A stretch of 36,607 nt of DNA from Spirochaetae bacterium HGW-Spirochaetae-5 (lineage in GTDB: Bacteria; Spirochaetota; UBA4802; UBA5550), in the NCBI GenBank assembly GCA_002839285.1, contig PGXT01000026.1:1-36607 (forward strand), given 5' to 3'. The notes under the pieces were generated by a model. That model did not search any database, was not told the origin of the DNA, and was given only the letters and a program-made list of their open reading frames with translations. Positions 7,735 through 16,072 of this stretch are shown here, in pieces (position 1 is the first letter of the stretch; every line of letters starts with the position of its first letter). Position numbers and translations under genes: made by a program.

Positions 7735-10734
7735 ATGCCACAACCAAACACTGCAAAATTCAGAATAGAAGTTTTTTATAAAAAAAGCGACCCCAGAGGT
7801 ATCGCTGTCAGAGATAAATTTATATCTCTCGGGTACTCTATCAAGAATGTTTATCTTGCTGACAATTACTTGATAGATATCGATGTTGATGAAAAAAAAA
7901 TAAAATCAGCAGCAGAGACTCTCGTTCAGCCTGTCACGCAGAGCTACTCTATAAATAAGCCATATAACCCTGAAAATTTTGATTACTGCATAGAAATAGG
8001 ATTTCTCCCTGGAGTTACGGATAACATCTCTCATACCGTAAGGGAATCTCTGGAGGATTTTTTCAAAAAAAAATTTGATGAAGAAAAATCTGTTTTTTAT
8101 ACAACCAGTTATTTCTTTAAAGGTGAATTTGATAAAGATATAATCGCTTCAATCGGGAAAGAGTTATACAATCCTCTTATTCAAAGAATTAAAATATATT
8201 CAAAAGAGCAGTATGCTTCCAATAACGGCATGGGTTTTGAAATACCTGTAGTTCATATCTCCGAAAGTTCAGGAGTTGACAGTGTCGACCTTAACCTTGA
8301 CGACGAAGCCCTGCAGCTTTTAGGTCGTGAAGGGATTGCAAATTCCGACGGCACAAGAAGAGGCCCCCTGGCACTTGATATGATCTCGATGAATGTCATA
8401 AAAGAATATTTTCACAATGAAGAGAAACGTGAACCCACTGATATTGAACTTGAATCTATCGCTCAGACATGGAGTGAGCATTGCAAGCATACAATTTTTG
8501 CAGCCGCGATAGATGACGACACCCCGGGGGGAATTTATAAAAGCTACATACGTGAAGCTACTGCAAGAATCAGAAAAGAGAAGGGGGACAAGGACTTCTG
8601 TGTCTCCGTGTTCACTGATAATTCCGGCGGAATAGATTTTGATGATGATTATATAATATCAGATAAAGTAGAGACTCACAACAGCCCCAGCGCGCTTGAC
8701 CCCTTCGGCGGTGCGATAACAGGGATTGTGGGAGTAAATAGAGATTCTATCGGATTCGGGATGGGTGCAAAGCCAGTGGCTAACCGCTTCGGATTCTGTT
8801 TTGCCGACCCTGAAGATGAAGTCCCTGTATATAAAAATAAATCTGAAGATTCAAAACTCCTCTCCCCCCGGAGAATTATGGAGGGAGTTGTACATGGTGT
8901 AAACGCCGGCGGGAACACCTCGGGTATTCCCACACCTCAGGGATTTATATACTTTGATGAAAAATACAAAGGTAAACCTCTGGTCTTTGTCGGTACCATA
9001 GGACTTATGCCGAAAAAGACTGCCGGACGTTCTTCAGTAGAAAAGAGCGCTCTGCCCGGTGATAATATAATAATAGTCGGAGGGAGAGTCGGACGGGACG
9101 GTATTCACGGCGCAACTTTCTCATCCGAAGCATTATCTTCCGGAAGTCCGGCAACAGCAGTTCAGATCGGTGACCCTATAACTCAGAAAAAATTATCCGA
9201 TGCCATAGTAAAAGAGGCAAGAGACGCGGGATTATATAACTCAATTACAGATAACGGAGCAGGGGGACTTTCATGTTCTGTGGCAGAGATGGCAAAGGAG
9301 TGCGGAGGATTTGTTGTAGACCTTGAGAATATTCCGCTGAAGTATCACGGCCTCTCTCCATGGCAGATATGGGTCAGCGAATCTCAGGAAAGGATGACTC
9401 TTTCAGTCCCTGATAATAAAAAAGATGAATTTATAACTCTCATGAATAAAAGGGGTGTGGAAGCAACAGTAATCGGGAAGTTCACATCATCGGGCAGGGG
9501 AATTGTTAATCATAAAGGGAAGGAGATATTTAATCTAAAACTCGACTTTCTCCATGACGGGCTCCCTAAACGTAATCTTTTTACTGAGAAGAATGATTCC
9601 CCTGTAAAGTTCGCAGTATTCCGCGAACCGGAAGACCACAATGAAGTATTCCATAAAATGATATCACGTTTAAATGTCTGCAGTTTTGAATATATCTCAT
9701 CACAATACGACCATGAAGTTCAGGGCAATTCAGTCACTAAACCTCTTCAGGGTAAAGGGAGAGTAAACTCAAACGTCTCGGTAATACGGCCGCTTCTCAG
9801 TTCATCAAAAGGGGTTGTTATCTCACAGGGATTATACCCCTCATACAGCGAGATTGACCCGTACTGGATGGCTGCGTGTTCAATCGATACGGCAGTGCGG
9901 AATGCAATATCGGCCGGCGGATCGATCGATCATCTTGCTATTCTCGATAATTTCTGCTGGTGTGATTCAAATAATCCATTCAGATTATGGCAGCTGAAAC
10001 AGGCCGCTAAGGCATGCTACGATTTTGCAGTTGCTTACGGAACCCCCTATATCTCAGGGAAAGACAGCATGTTTAATGACTTCAAAGGGTACGATGAGAA
10101 TTTCAATGAAATAAATATATCAATCCCTCCAACACTTCTTATCTCTTCAATAGGAGTTATGAATGATATTACCAAAGCAGTTACCATCGATTTTAAAATT
10201 CCAGGCGATTTAATATATATTATTGGAAATACAGGTGACGAAACCGGCGGCAGTGAATATAATGCATTTATGGGTGAAAAGGAACAGAGTGAAAAATTCA
10301 TCGGAACAAATATTCCCAGAGTAAATGCTGAGTTATCAAAAAAAATCTACAAAGCAATGGAAACAGCTATAAATGAAAGACTTGCCGCTTCCTGTATCAG
10401 TATTGAGAGAGGGGGATTTGCCATAGCTGCGGCAAAATCAGCAGCAGCGGGTATTCTGGGATGCGAAATAAAACTTTCCGGTATTAAAGATAACGATGTC
10501 CAGAGGAATGACATTCTTTTATATTCAGAATCACAGGGGAGATTTCTTGTATCTGTTAACCCTTCAAACAGGGATAAGTTTGAAAATATATTCAAAGATC
10601 TTCCATGTCATCTTCTGGGGAATGTTAAAAAAGAATCATCATTTATCATAGAAGGGATCTCCGGTAAAAAAATAATAGATACCGATATCCGCGAAATTGA
10701 TTACAATTATAAGAAAAAGCTAAAAAAATATTAA
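7735..10734 (+). CDS. purL: Phosphoribosylformylglycinamidine synthase, PurS-PurL fusion
   Basis: This 999-residue protein is the ATP-dependent synthetase part of FGAM synthase, the fourth step of purine synthesis. Glutamine amidotransfer is supplied by the separate PurQ encoded next. The N-terminal 160 residues read as two PurS-like modules. The first, about 8-73, has KKSDPRGIAV and SLGYSIKNV. The second, about 83-157, has FLPGVTDN and ELYNPLIQRI. The PurL core follows, with the conserved WSEHCKH at 246-252, the KVETHNSPSALDPFGGA nucleotide-binding segment, GNTSGIPTPQG, and a second AIRS-like half with a GKDSMFND loop. A typical stand-alone small PurL is about 730-750 residues, so the extra length is the PurS region. 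GGAGA at 7724-7728 gives a strong ribosome-binding site. Confidence 0.95.
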   Translation: MPQPNTAKFRIEVFYKKSDPRGIAVRDKFISLGYSIKNVYLADNYLIDIDVDEKKIKSAAETLVQPVTQSYSINKPYNPENFDYCIEIGFLPGVTDNISHTVRESLEDFFKKKFDEEKSVFYTTSYFFKGEFDKDIIASIGKELYNPLIQRIKIYSKEQYASNNGMGFEIPVVHISESSGVDSVDLNLDDEALQLLGREGIANSDGTRRGPLALDMISMNVIKEYFHNEEKREPTDIELESIAQTWSEHCKHTIFAAAIDDDTPGGIYKSYIREATARIRKEKGDKDFCVSVFTDNSGGIDFDDDYIISDKVETHNSPSALDPFGGAITGIVGVNRDSIGFGMGAKPVANRFGFCFADPEDEVPVYKNKSEDSKLLSPRRIMEGVVHGVNAGGNTSGIPTPQGFIYFDEKYKGKPLVFVGTIGLMPKKTAGRSSVEKSALPGDNIIIVGGRVGRDGIHGATFSSEALSSGSPATAVQIGDPITQKKLSDAIVKEARDAGLYNSITDNGAGGLSCSVAEMAKECGGFVVDLENIPLKYHGLSPWQIWVSESQERMTLSVPDNKKDEFITLMNKRGVEATVIGKFTSSGRGIVNHKGKEIFNLKLDFLHDGLPKRNLFTEKNDSPVKFAVFREPEDHNEVFHKMISRLNVCSFEYISSQYDHEVQGNSVTKPLQGKGRVNSNVSVIRPLLSSSKGVVISQGLYPSYSEIDPYWMAACSIDTAVRNAISAGGSIDHLAILDNFCWCDSNNPFRLWQLKQAAKACYDFAVAYGTPYISGKDSMFNDFKGYDENFNEINISIPPTLLISSIGVMNDITKAVTIDFKIPGDLIYIIGNTGDETGGSEYNAFMGEKEQSEKFIGTNIPRVNAELSKKIYKAMETAINERLAASCISIERGGFAIAAAKSAAAGILGCEIKLSGIKDNDVQRNDILLYSESQGRFLVSVNPSNRDKFENIFKDLPCHLLGNVKKESSFIIEGISGKKIIDTDIREIDYNYKKKLKKY

Positions 10735-10744
10735 GGAATTACAA

Positions 10745-11554
10745 ATGGCAAAACCCGAGACGCTTGTTCTTACCGGCTATGGAATAAACTGTGAAGAGGA
10801 GACAGCTTTTGCTTTTTCTACTGCAGGATCCAATGCGAGAATTATTCATATTAATGATCTTATTGAAAACCGCAAAATACTTGATAATTATCAAATACTG
10901 GTTTTTCCCGGAGGATTTTCCTACGGTGATGATACCGGAAGCGGGAAAGCTCTTGCGAATAGAATGAAAAATAATCTTTTTGAAGAGATAAATAAATTTA
11001 CAGAGAGAGACACGCTGACACTCGGAATCTGCAACGGGTTTCAGGTGCTGGTGAATCTTGGTCTGCTCCCGATTCTGAATGGTTTTGATGGTAACGCACA
11101 GGCTGCTCTTGAATATAATGCTTCATTCAGATATCAGTGCAGATGGGTTGACGTTATGATTGAAAAAGATTCCCCATCAGTCTTTACAAAAAATATTGAG
11201 AGAATGCATATCCCCGTTGCACACGGTGAGGGTAATTTTTATGCTCCCGAAGAGATCATCGAAAAAATAGAGTCTCAAAATCTTGTCTCTATGAGATATA
11301 TAAAAGATGACGGATCCAGGGCAAACTCTGAATTTCCATTTAACCCCAATGGTTCGATGAATGACATTGCTTCGATTTGCAGCCCCAACGGCCGCATAAC
11401 AGGGATGATGCCCCATCCCGAGAGGGGAATGTTCTTTACCCAGCGTGACGACTGGACCTTATTGAAAGAGAGGTATCTCAGGGAAGGTAAAGATATACCG
11501 ATTTTTAGTGACGGTATTACGATTTTCAGCAATGCTGTAAATTACTTTAAATAG
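10745..11554 (+). CDS. purQ: Phosphoribosylformylglycinamidine synthase glutaminase subunit PurQ
   Basis: A 269-residue class I glutamine amidotransferase that releases ammonia from glutamine for PurL. The nucleophile is Cys96 in LGICNGFQVL. The oxyanion loop is FPGGFSYGDDTGSGKALANR, and the catalytic His224 and Glu226 are in MPHPERG. The gene starts 10 nt after purL, and its AAGGAA ribosome-binding site overlaps the purL stop, so the two are translationally linked. The last codons (VNYFK then TAG) run into sequence resembling the left end of the intergenic repeat family, so the extreme C-terminus may have been altered by an insertion. Confidence 0.96.
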   Translation: MAKPETLVLTGYGINCEEETAFAFSTAGSNARIIHINDLIENRKILDNYQILVFPGGFSYGDDTGSGKALANRMKNNLFEEINKFTERDTLTLGICNGFQVLVNLGLLPILNGFDGNAQAALEYNASFRYQCRWVDVMIEKDSPSVFTKNIERMHIPVAHGEGNFYAPEEIIEKIESQNLVSMRYIKDDGSRANSEFPFNPNGSMNDIASICSPNGRITGMMPHPERGMFFTQRDDWTLLKERYLREGKDIPIFSDGITIFSNAVNYFK

Positions 11555-11634
11555 AAAAAAGAATTATATGTCCCCGCCGAAGGCGGCAGTGACAAAAGAG
11601 TTTTTTACTTTATAAAAATTAAGAAGTAAATACT
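11547..11634 (+). repeat. Dispersed palindromic repeat, copy C (left end degenerate)
   Basis: A CCGCC-GAA-GGCGG hairpin (11574-11586) is followed by the conserved right half: TTTTTTACTT, then AATTAAGAAGTAAATACT ending at 11634. The part left of the hairpin (ATAGAAAAAAGAATTATATG) aligns with the left halves of the copies at 14.8 and 26.0 kb, but the left terminal repeat is unclear and runs into the purQ stop codon. The remaining 90 bp up to the next gene is AT-rich without clear features. Confidence 0.7.
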
Positions 11635-11724
11635 GAAAAAAATAAGAGCATATATGTATATTAAATGATAATCGATAGAGACTTACAGTTAAAACTTATT
11701 TTCAAATTGGATGAGTGGTAAAAC

Positions 11725-12780
11725 ATGAAAAAAATATTAATACCTGCTTTAATCAGTTTAATTTCATTAAGCGGCTGTACTCAATGGTTTGTTAATTCAC
11801 TCAGTTCAAAAACACTGCTGAGTATTAAAAGCGGCGACGGCCCCGGACAGATCCAGATCGTCCGTGATGAATACTCATTAAATGACCTTTCATTCAGAAT
11901 TGAAATAAAACAGGATAGAGTTATAACGGCTGATAATAATCTGAAAAGACTTCAGATACTCAACGGAAATACAAATCCTGAACTTATAATAGGCTCCGTA
12001 CAATCAATCGATAAGACCAGATTCAAAACAGTAAATTTCAATTTTAATGTAATCGGGTCGTTTACGATGGATGAAGATAAAAATCTTTATGTTCAGAACA
12101 GACTATTAACAAAAAATGCCGCAGGTGATCAGGAGGGAACACGGTTTTCCCCTTCATACATACTTGTTTTCAATGAAAACGGTGAGCTCCAGTATACAAT
12201 GGGTAAAACCGGTACTCCCGACATCCCCTTTTTCTATATTGAGAAACTATTTGTTGATTCAGATGACAGACTTTTTGTATTATCAAGAACGTTCAACACA
12301 TGGGAACTTTTCAGATTCAATAAAAAGAAACGGGAAAAGCATATAGATTTCTCCAAACTCGATTTCACTGAAAAAGAGGAGAAAAACACATATAATGGTA
12401 AAATTGAAAATATAGTAATTTTAAAAAATGGTGAAGAAGTAATAATATCAGTTGCTTACTATCACGATGTAAGGTTCAAATACAGAAAGATTTATGAATA
12501 CTCACTTGAAAAAGATAAAATCGTAAGAGAGATTACCACAATACAGGATCCGAAAAATGTCCTTTTCAACATTGTTGATGATAAAATATTATATTTCTGG
12601 AATATAGAAGGTAAAGAGACTAAATTCATGCTTGTTAATATGGATGGAAATATTATTAACAATATTAAACTGGAATTTGATAATAATAATATCTTTTCCA
12701 AAATTATTCATGATGAAAACGGAACAATTTACTCATATCACATCTATGATGACACGATGAAAGTTTTTGAATGGAAATAG
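11725..12780 (+). CDS. Lipoprotein, probable beta-propeller, spirochaete-type family
   Basis: A 351-residue secreted lipoprotein. The signal peptide ends in a lipobox, LSGC, with Cys18 as the lipid anchor. Several segments have the rhythm of NHL/6-bladed propeller strands: VITADNNLKRLQILNG, GSFTMDEDKNLYVQNR, SYILVFNENGELQYTMG and KLFVDSDDRLFVLSRT. The sequence resembles an uncharacterised lipoprotein family that I recall as LIC_12708-type, from Leptospira and Treponema. That name is from memory and should be confirmed. The function is unknown. The gene ends 1 nt before the predicted start of the NAD(P)HX repair gene, so the two share an mRNA. TGGTAAAAC precedes the ATG rather than a strong Shine-Dalgarno sequence. 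Confidence 0.7.
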   Translation: MKKILIPALISLISLSGCTQWFVNSLSSKTLLSIKSGDGPGQIQIVRDEYSLNDLSFRIEIKQDRVITADNNLKRLQILNGNTNPELIIGSVQSIDKTRFKTVNFNFNVIGSFTMDEDKNLYVQNRLLTKNAAGDQEGTRFSPSYILVFNENGELQYTMGKTGTPDIPFFYIEKLFVDSDDRLFVLSRTFNTWELFRFNKKKREKHIDFSKLDFTEKEEKNTYNGKIENIVILKNGEEVIISVAYYHDVRFKYRKIYEYSLEKDKIVREITTIQDPKNVLFNIVDDKILYFWNIEGKETKFMLVNMDGNIINNIKLEFDNNNIFSKIIHDENGTIYSYHIYDDTMKVFEWK

Positions 12781-12781
12781 T

Positions 12782-14311
12782 ATGGTAATTAAAGCAGTAA
12801 CTTCCAGCGAGATGCGCGAAATTGACAGAATTTCAATTGATGAAACAGGGATCCCTGCATCTGTTTTAATGAATAATGCCGGAAGAGCTGTCGCATCATT
12901 CATAGAAAAAAAATTCAAAGACAGAGAAATTGCAGTATTTTGCGGCAGCGGAAACAATGGCGGAGACGGTTTTACCGCTGCTTATTATTTATCCAACGCC
13001 GGTCTCGCACCCGTAATTTATTTTTCAGGTAAAAAAGAGAGCCTCAGTGAAACCTCAAAGATTTTTTTGAATCTCTGCATAAAGCAGAATGTTGCCATAC
13101 ATGAAATAGAAGATTCTAATATTAATATAATAAAAATTCCGGAAAATGCCTTAGTAGTTGATGCTGTTCTCGGCACCGGTTCTTCTGATTCACCGCGCGG
13201 TATCCCGCTGGAATTCATCAGGCTGATTAACAAATCTTCAGGTACGATAGTTTCAATTGATATTCCAAGCGGTCTTGGTACGGACGGGGAGTACCCGCCT
13301 GGTGAATTCATCAGAGCGGATTTTACTATAACAATCGGTCTCCCTAAAATTTCACTCGTTACATATCCATGTAAACCTTATTGCGGTGAAGTCATTATTG
13401 AGGATATAGGGTTCCCACTTTCACTGACATCCAGTCCGGAATTAAAAGTTAATCTGATAGACGGAAATTTTTTAAAAACTCTGAATTTATTTACTGCTGA
13501 AAATGATACCCACAAAGGGGAACGTGGTCACACTCTGCTGATCGGCGGATTTGAGAATATGGAGGGGGCTGCACTGCTGACAGCATCTGCTCTATTCCAA
13601 ACAGGATGCGGTCTTGTAACCATAGCAACCCGTAAGGAATCAAGAATGATAATTGCCGGGAAAATTCCGGAAGCCATGACTATTCCGCTTCCGGAAAATC
13701 CCGACATAGTATTTTTTGATGAACTCTTCCAGTCTGTAAAAATTTCATCTATGATAGTAGGTCCCGGATTCGGGCGGACTCCTTATTCTAAAATGCAATT
13801 TAAAAACATAATTAATTCATTAAGACAAAATGCTATAAAACGCGTCCTGATTGACGGTGACGGTCTATTTCATTTAGCTGATTTTATAAAAGATGAAAAA
13901 TTACCGGGAAATATAGATTTTATAATTACTCCTCATTTTCTCGAAGCTTCAAGAATACTCGGGAAGAGTGTCGAACTTATTAAAAAAAACAGACTGGAAA
14001 GCTGCAAAGAACTGTCAAAATTAACCGGTTGTGTAGCTGTTTTAAAGGGACCTTCATCAATTGTTTCTGATGGAGATCTTTCATTTATCAACACCACGGG
14101 GAACGCAGGCCTGGCAACTGCCGGATCGGGGGATGTCCTCTCCGGGATTATCGGAGCATTCATGAATATGAATATTTCTGCAATAGAAGCAGCATCTGCA
14201 GGTGTTTTTATCCATGGTAAATCTGCCGATATCTTCAGTGAAAATGCCGGACAGTTAACCATGAGAGCATCGGATATTATTACGAATATAAGGACTGCTT
14301 TAAATTTGTAA
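12782..14311 (+). CDS. nnr: Bifunctional NAD(P)H-hydrate repair enzyme (epimerase/dehydratase)
   Basis: The protein (509 residues from the ATG at 12782) repairs hydrated NADH and NADPH. Its N-terminal YjeF_N/NnrE epimerase domain (about 1-215) contains GSGNNGGDG at 55-63. Its C-terminal NnrD ADP/ATP-dependent dehydratase domain, a ribokinase fold, contains HTLLIGG, VGPGFGRT and TAGSGDVLSG at 446-455. An in-frame TTG at 12767 would add five residues and overlap the upstream gene. I prefer the ATG, which is preceded by TGGAAA at a usable distance. The product matches the usual length of the fused bacterial enzyme. Confidence 0.95.
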   Translation: MVIKAVTSSEMREIDRISIDETGIPASVLMNNAGRAVASFIEKKFKDREIAVFCGSGNNGGDGFTAAYYLSNAGLAPVIYFSGKKESLSETSKIFLNLCIKQNVAIHEIEDSNINIIKIPENALVVDAVLGTGSSDSPRGIPLEFIRLINKSSGTIVSIDIPSGLGTDGEYPPGEFIRADFTITIGLPKISLVTYPCKPYCGEVIIEDIGFPLSLTSSPELKVNLIDGNFLKTLNLFTAENDTHKGERGHTLLIGGFENMEGAALLTASALFQTGCGLVTIATRKESRMIIAGKIPEAMTIPLPENPDIVFFDELFQSVKISSMIVGPGFGRTPYSKMQFKNIINSLRQNAIKRVLIDGDGLFHLADFIKDEKLPGNIDFIITPHFLEASRILGKSVELIKKNRLESCKELSKLTGCVAVLKGPSSIVSDGDLSFINTTGNAGLATAGSGDVLSGIIGAFMNMNISAIEAASAGVFIHGKSADIFSENAGQLTMRASDIITNIRTALNL

Positions 14312-14413
14312 ACTTTACAGCGCAGAGAGCAGAATTACCGCAGGCAGATGAGCAATGGCCCGGGGACTCATCATAAATAAAATAATAATAATAATTTAAA
14401 AATTGGTAGTAAT

Positions 14414-14794
14414 ATGGAAGAATTTAAACCCCCCTGTGAAGAATGCAGAGGAAGATGTTGTGATTACGTGGCAGTAGAGCTGGAAAAACCGACACGAAAA
14501 AAAGATTACGACAGTATCAGATGGTATCTGGCGCATAAAAATGTAAATGTTTTTGTTGATCATTCTAAAACCTGGTTTGTCGAGTTCAGAACTCCCTGTG
14601 ACAAGATGAATGTAGAAAAAAGATGTACAATATATAAAACACGACCCTCAATATGCAGAGATCATGGAGATTTTGAAGGTTCCTGTGAATTTTACGACAC
14701 GCCATATAAAGAGTATTTTTCCACTGTAAGGGAGTTTGAAAAGTATCTGGAAAATAAAAAAATTGACTGGAAGTTTAAGTTTTTCAGCAAATGA
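14414..14794 (+). CDS. YkgJ-type cysteine-cluster protein
   Basis: A 126-residue cytosolic protein of the CxxCxxxCC family (YkgJ/UPF0153 type, presumed zinc or iron-sulfur binding). Cysteines 8, 11, 15 and 16 form CEECRGRCC. A second set lies in TPCDKMNVEKRCTIYKTRP followed by SICRDH. The role is unknown, and the family is usually described as a putative Fe-S oxidoreductase. The start has little Shine-Dalgarno character (GGTAG). The stop codon falls inside the left flanking repeat of a palindromic element. The 102-nt gap upstream holds only an AT-rich run with AAT repeats (about 14376-14395). Confidence 0.8.
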   Translation: MEEFKPPCEECRGRCCDYVAVELEKPTRKKDYDSIRWYLAHKNVNVFVDHSKTWFVEFRTPCDKMNVEKRCTIYKTRPSICRDHGDFEGSCEFYDTPYKEYFSTVREFEKYLENKKIDWKFKFFSK

Positions 14795-14805
14795 AAGCAG
14801 TAATT
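14789..14805 (+). repeat. Left flanking direct repeat of copy A (target-duplication-like)
   Basis: AAATGAAAGCAGTAATT here and AAATGAAAGGTGTAATT at 14919-14935 agree at 15 of 17 positions and bracket the palindromic element. The first 9 bp lie outside the element and the last 7 include its left terminal AGTAATT. Confidence 0.65.
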
Positions 14806-14917
14806 ATTCCTGAATATTATTTTTAGACTAAAAAACAAATAATATATATCCCCGCCGCCTTCGGCGGCGCGGATAATAAAACTTTTTTAACTTTTGTAAA
14901 GTTAAGGAATAAATACT
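14799..14917 (+). mobile_element. MITE-like palindromic element, full copy A
   Basis: The element is 119 bp with imperfect terminal inverted repeats: AGTAATTATTCCTGAA (14799-14814) against the complement of TTAAGGAATAAATACT (14902-14917), 14 of 16 matching. The centre is a strong hairpin, CGCCGCC-TTC-GGCGGCG (14853-14869), extending with one mismatch to ATCC...GGAT at 14849-14874. It encodes no protein. It aligns along its whole length with the copy at 25992-26107. Confidence 0.7.
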
Positions 14918-14918
14918 T

Positions 14919-14935
14919 AAATGAAAGGTGTAATT
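14919..14935 (+). repeat. Right flanking direct repeat of copy A
   Basis: This is the partner of 14789-14805, with two mismatches at positions 10-11 of the repeat. Just downstream, ACTGCTTTCATT (14939-14950) is the perfect inverted complement of AATGAAAGCAGT at 14790-14801. Confidence 0.65.
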
Positions 14936-14986
14936 TAGACTGCTTTCATTATAAAGTAATAGGTTAAAAAAACCGATTATATAAGT

Positions 14987-16072
14987 ATGAAAAGTATATT
15001 TAAAACAATCAGTCTATTGATAATGATACAGCTCATTCTGATTCAGGCTGTTTACTCTTATGAAAAAATGAGTGATCCTATTGAGAACTCCTATATAATC
15101 AACAATCTTAAAATGGATAGTGATATTGATCCTACATCGGCAGATGAAGAATCATCTGCAGGTGAAATTTTATTTGATGACTCTTTCCACGACAGTTTTC
15201 CGCAGAAAAAAAATATTAAAACAGCTATAAAACCGCAAAACATATTAAAAAAAATGAAAAGCTCCGATAAAAGACTCCATTTTAAAGAATACAGAGTTAA
15301 ACGTAATGAAAATCTCTGGGCAATTGCTAAAAGGTCGGAAATCAGCTTAAAGCAGCTCATTGAGATAAATAATATCTCTAATCCGGAATTTATCAAAGAG
15401 AATGATGTAATTCTTGTCCCTTCACGAAGAGGTATTTTTTACACCATAAAAAGAGGGGATACTCTCACCGGGATATCAGACAGATATAATACAGAAATTG
15501 ATATAATAGCTGAACATAATAATATTGACGGTAAAAAAATAATAGCCGGTAAAAAAATATTTCTCCCCGATGCAGAAGAGCTTATAATTAAACCTGTCAT
15601 AATAAAAAATCCTCAGGAAAAAAAGCTGACTCCTGTTGAAAAAATAGCACTGCCGATAAATAACGAAAAAAAATCACGAAGTGAAAAAGTTGTATTATCA
15701 TGGCCCATGCGAGGTCCTATTACATCCGGTTTCGGAGTAAGAACTCATCCATTTTCCGGTGACAGAAAATTTCACTGCGGACTCGATATTGGCGCCGAAG
15801 AGGGTACCGTTGTCAGAGCTGCCGGTGAGGGAAAAGTTATATTCAGCGGATGGAAAGAAGCATACGGGAATATGATTGTCATATCTCATAAGAATAACTA
15901 TCTTACTATTTATGCTCACAATGATAAGAATCTTGTAGATGTTAATGAAACAATAAGTAAAGGCCAGAAAATAGCTCTATCAGGAAAAACCGGAGCTGTA
16001 ACCGGTGCCCATCTTCATTTTGAGATAAGAAAAGGGATTGTTCCCCTGAATCCATTAAGGATATTAAAATAA
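14987..16072 (+). CDS. LysM and M23-family cell-wall peptidase (lipoprotein-free, secreted)
   Basis: A 361-residue exported protein with a signal peptide (probable cleavage after VYS at residue 24). An acidic/basic low-complexity linker leads to two peptidoglycan-binding LysM domains at about 101-146 (YRVKRNENLWAIAKRS) and 151-195 (YTIKRGDTLTGISDRY). The C-terminal M23/LytM metallopeptidase domain spans about 246-358. The zinc and catalytic residues are present: H263 and D267 in HCGLD, and H342 and H344 in HLHFE. It should therefore be an active endopeptidase on peptidoglycan cross-links or an NlpD/EnvC-like activator that kept its active site. It overlaps the next gene by one base (TAATG). 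Confidence 0.93.
   Translation: MKSIFKTISLLIMIQLILIQAVYSYEKMSDPIENSYIINNLKMDSDIDPTSADEESSAGEILFDDSFHDSFPQKKNIKTAIKPQNILKKMKSSDKRLHFKEYRVKRNENLWAIAKRSEISLKQLIEINNISNPEFIKENDVILVPSRRGIFYTIKRGDTLTGISDRYNTEIDIIAEHNNIDGKKIIAGKKIFLPDAEELIIKPVIIKNPQEKKLTPVEKIALPINNEKKSRSEKVVLSWPMRGPITSGFGVRTHPFSGDRKFHCGLDIGAEEGTVVRAAGEGKVIFSGWKEAYGNMIVISHKNNYLTIYAHNDKNLVDVNETISKGQKIALSGKTGAVTGAHLHFEIRKGIVPLNPLRILK

Noticed and set aside
12767-12781. TTG at 12767 as start of the NAD(P)HX repair gene
   Set aside because: It overlaps the upstream gene and adds five residues outside the conserved region; the ATG at 12782 is better placed.
14376-14395. AAT microsatellite-like run upstream of the ykgJ-type gene
   Set aside because: It is short and expected by chance in AT-rich intergenic DNA; no phase-variation context was seen.
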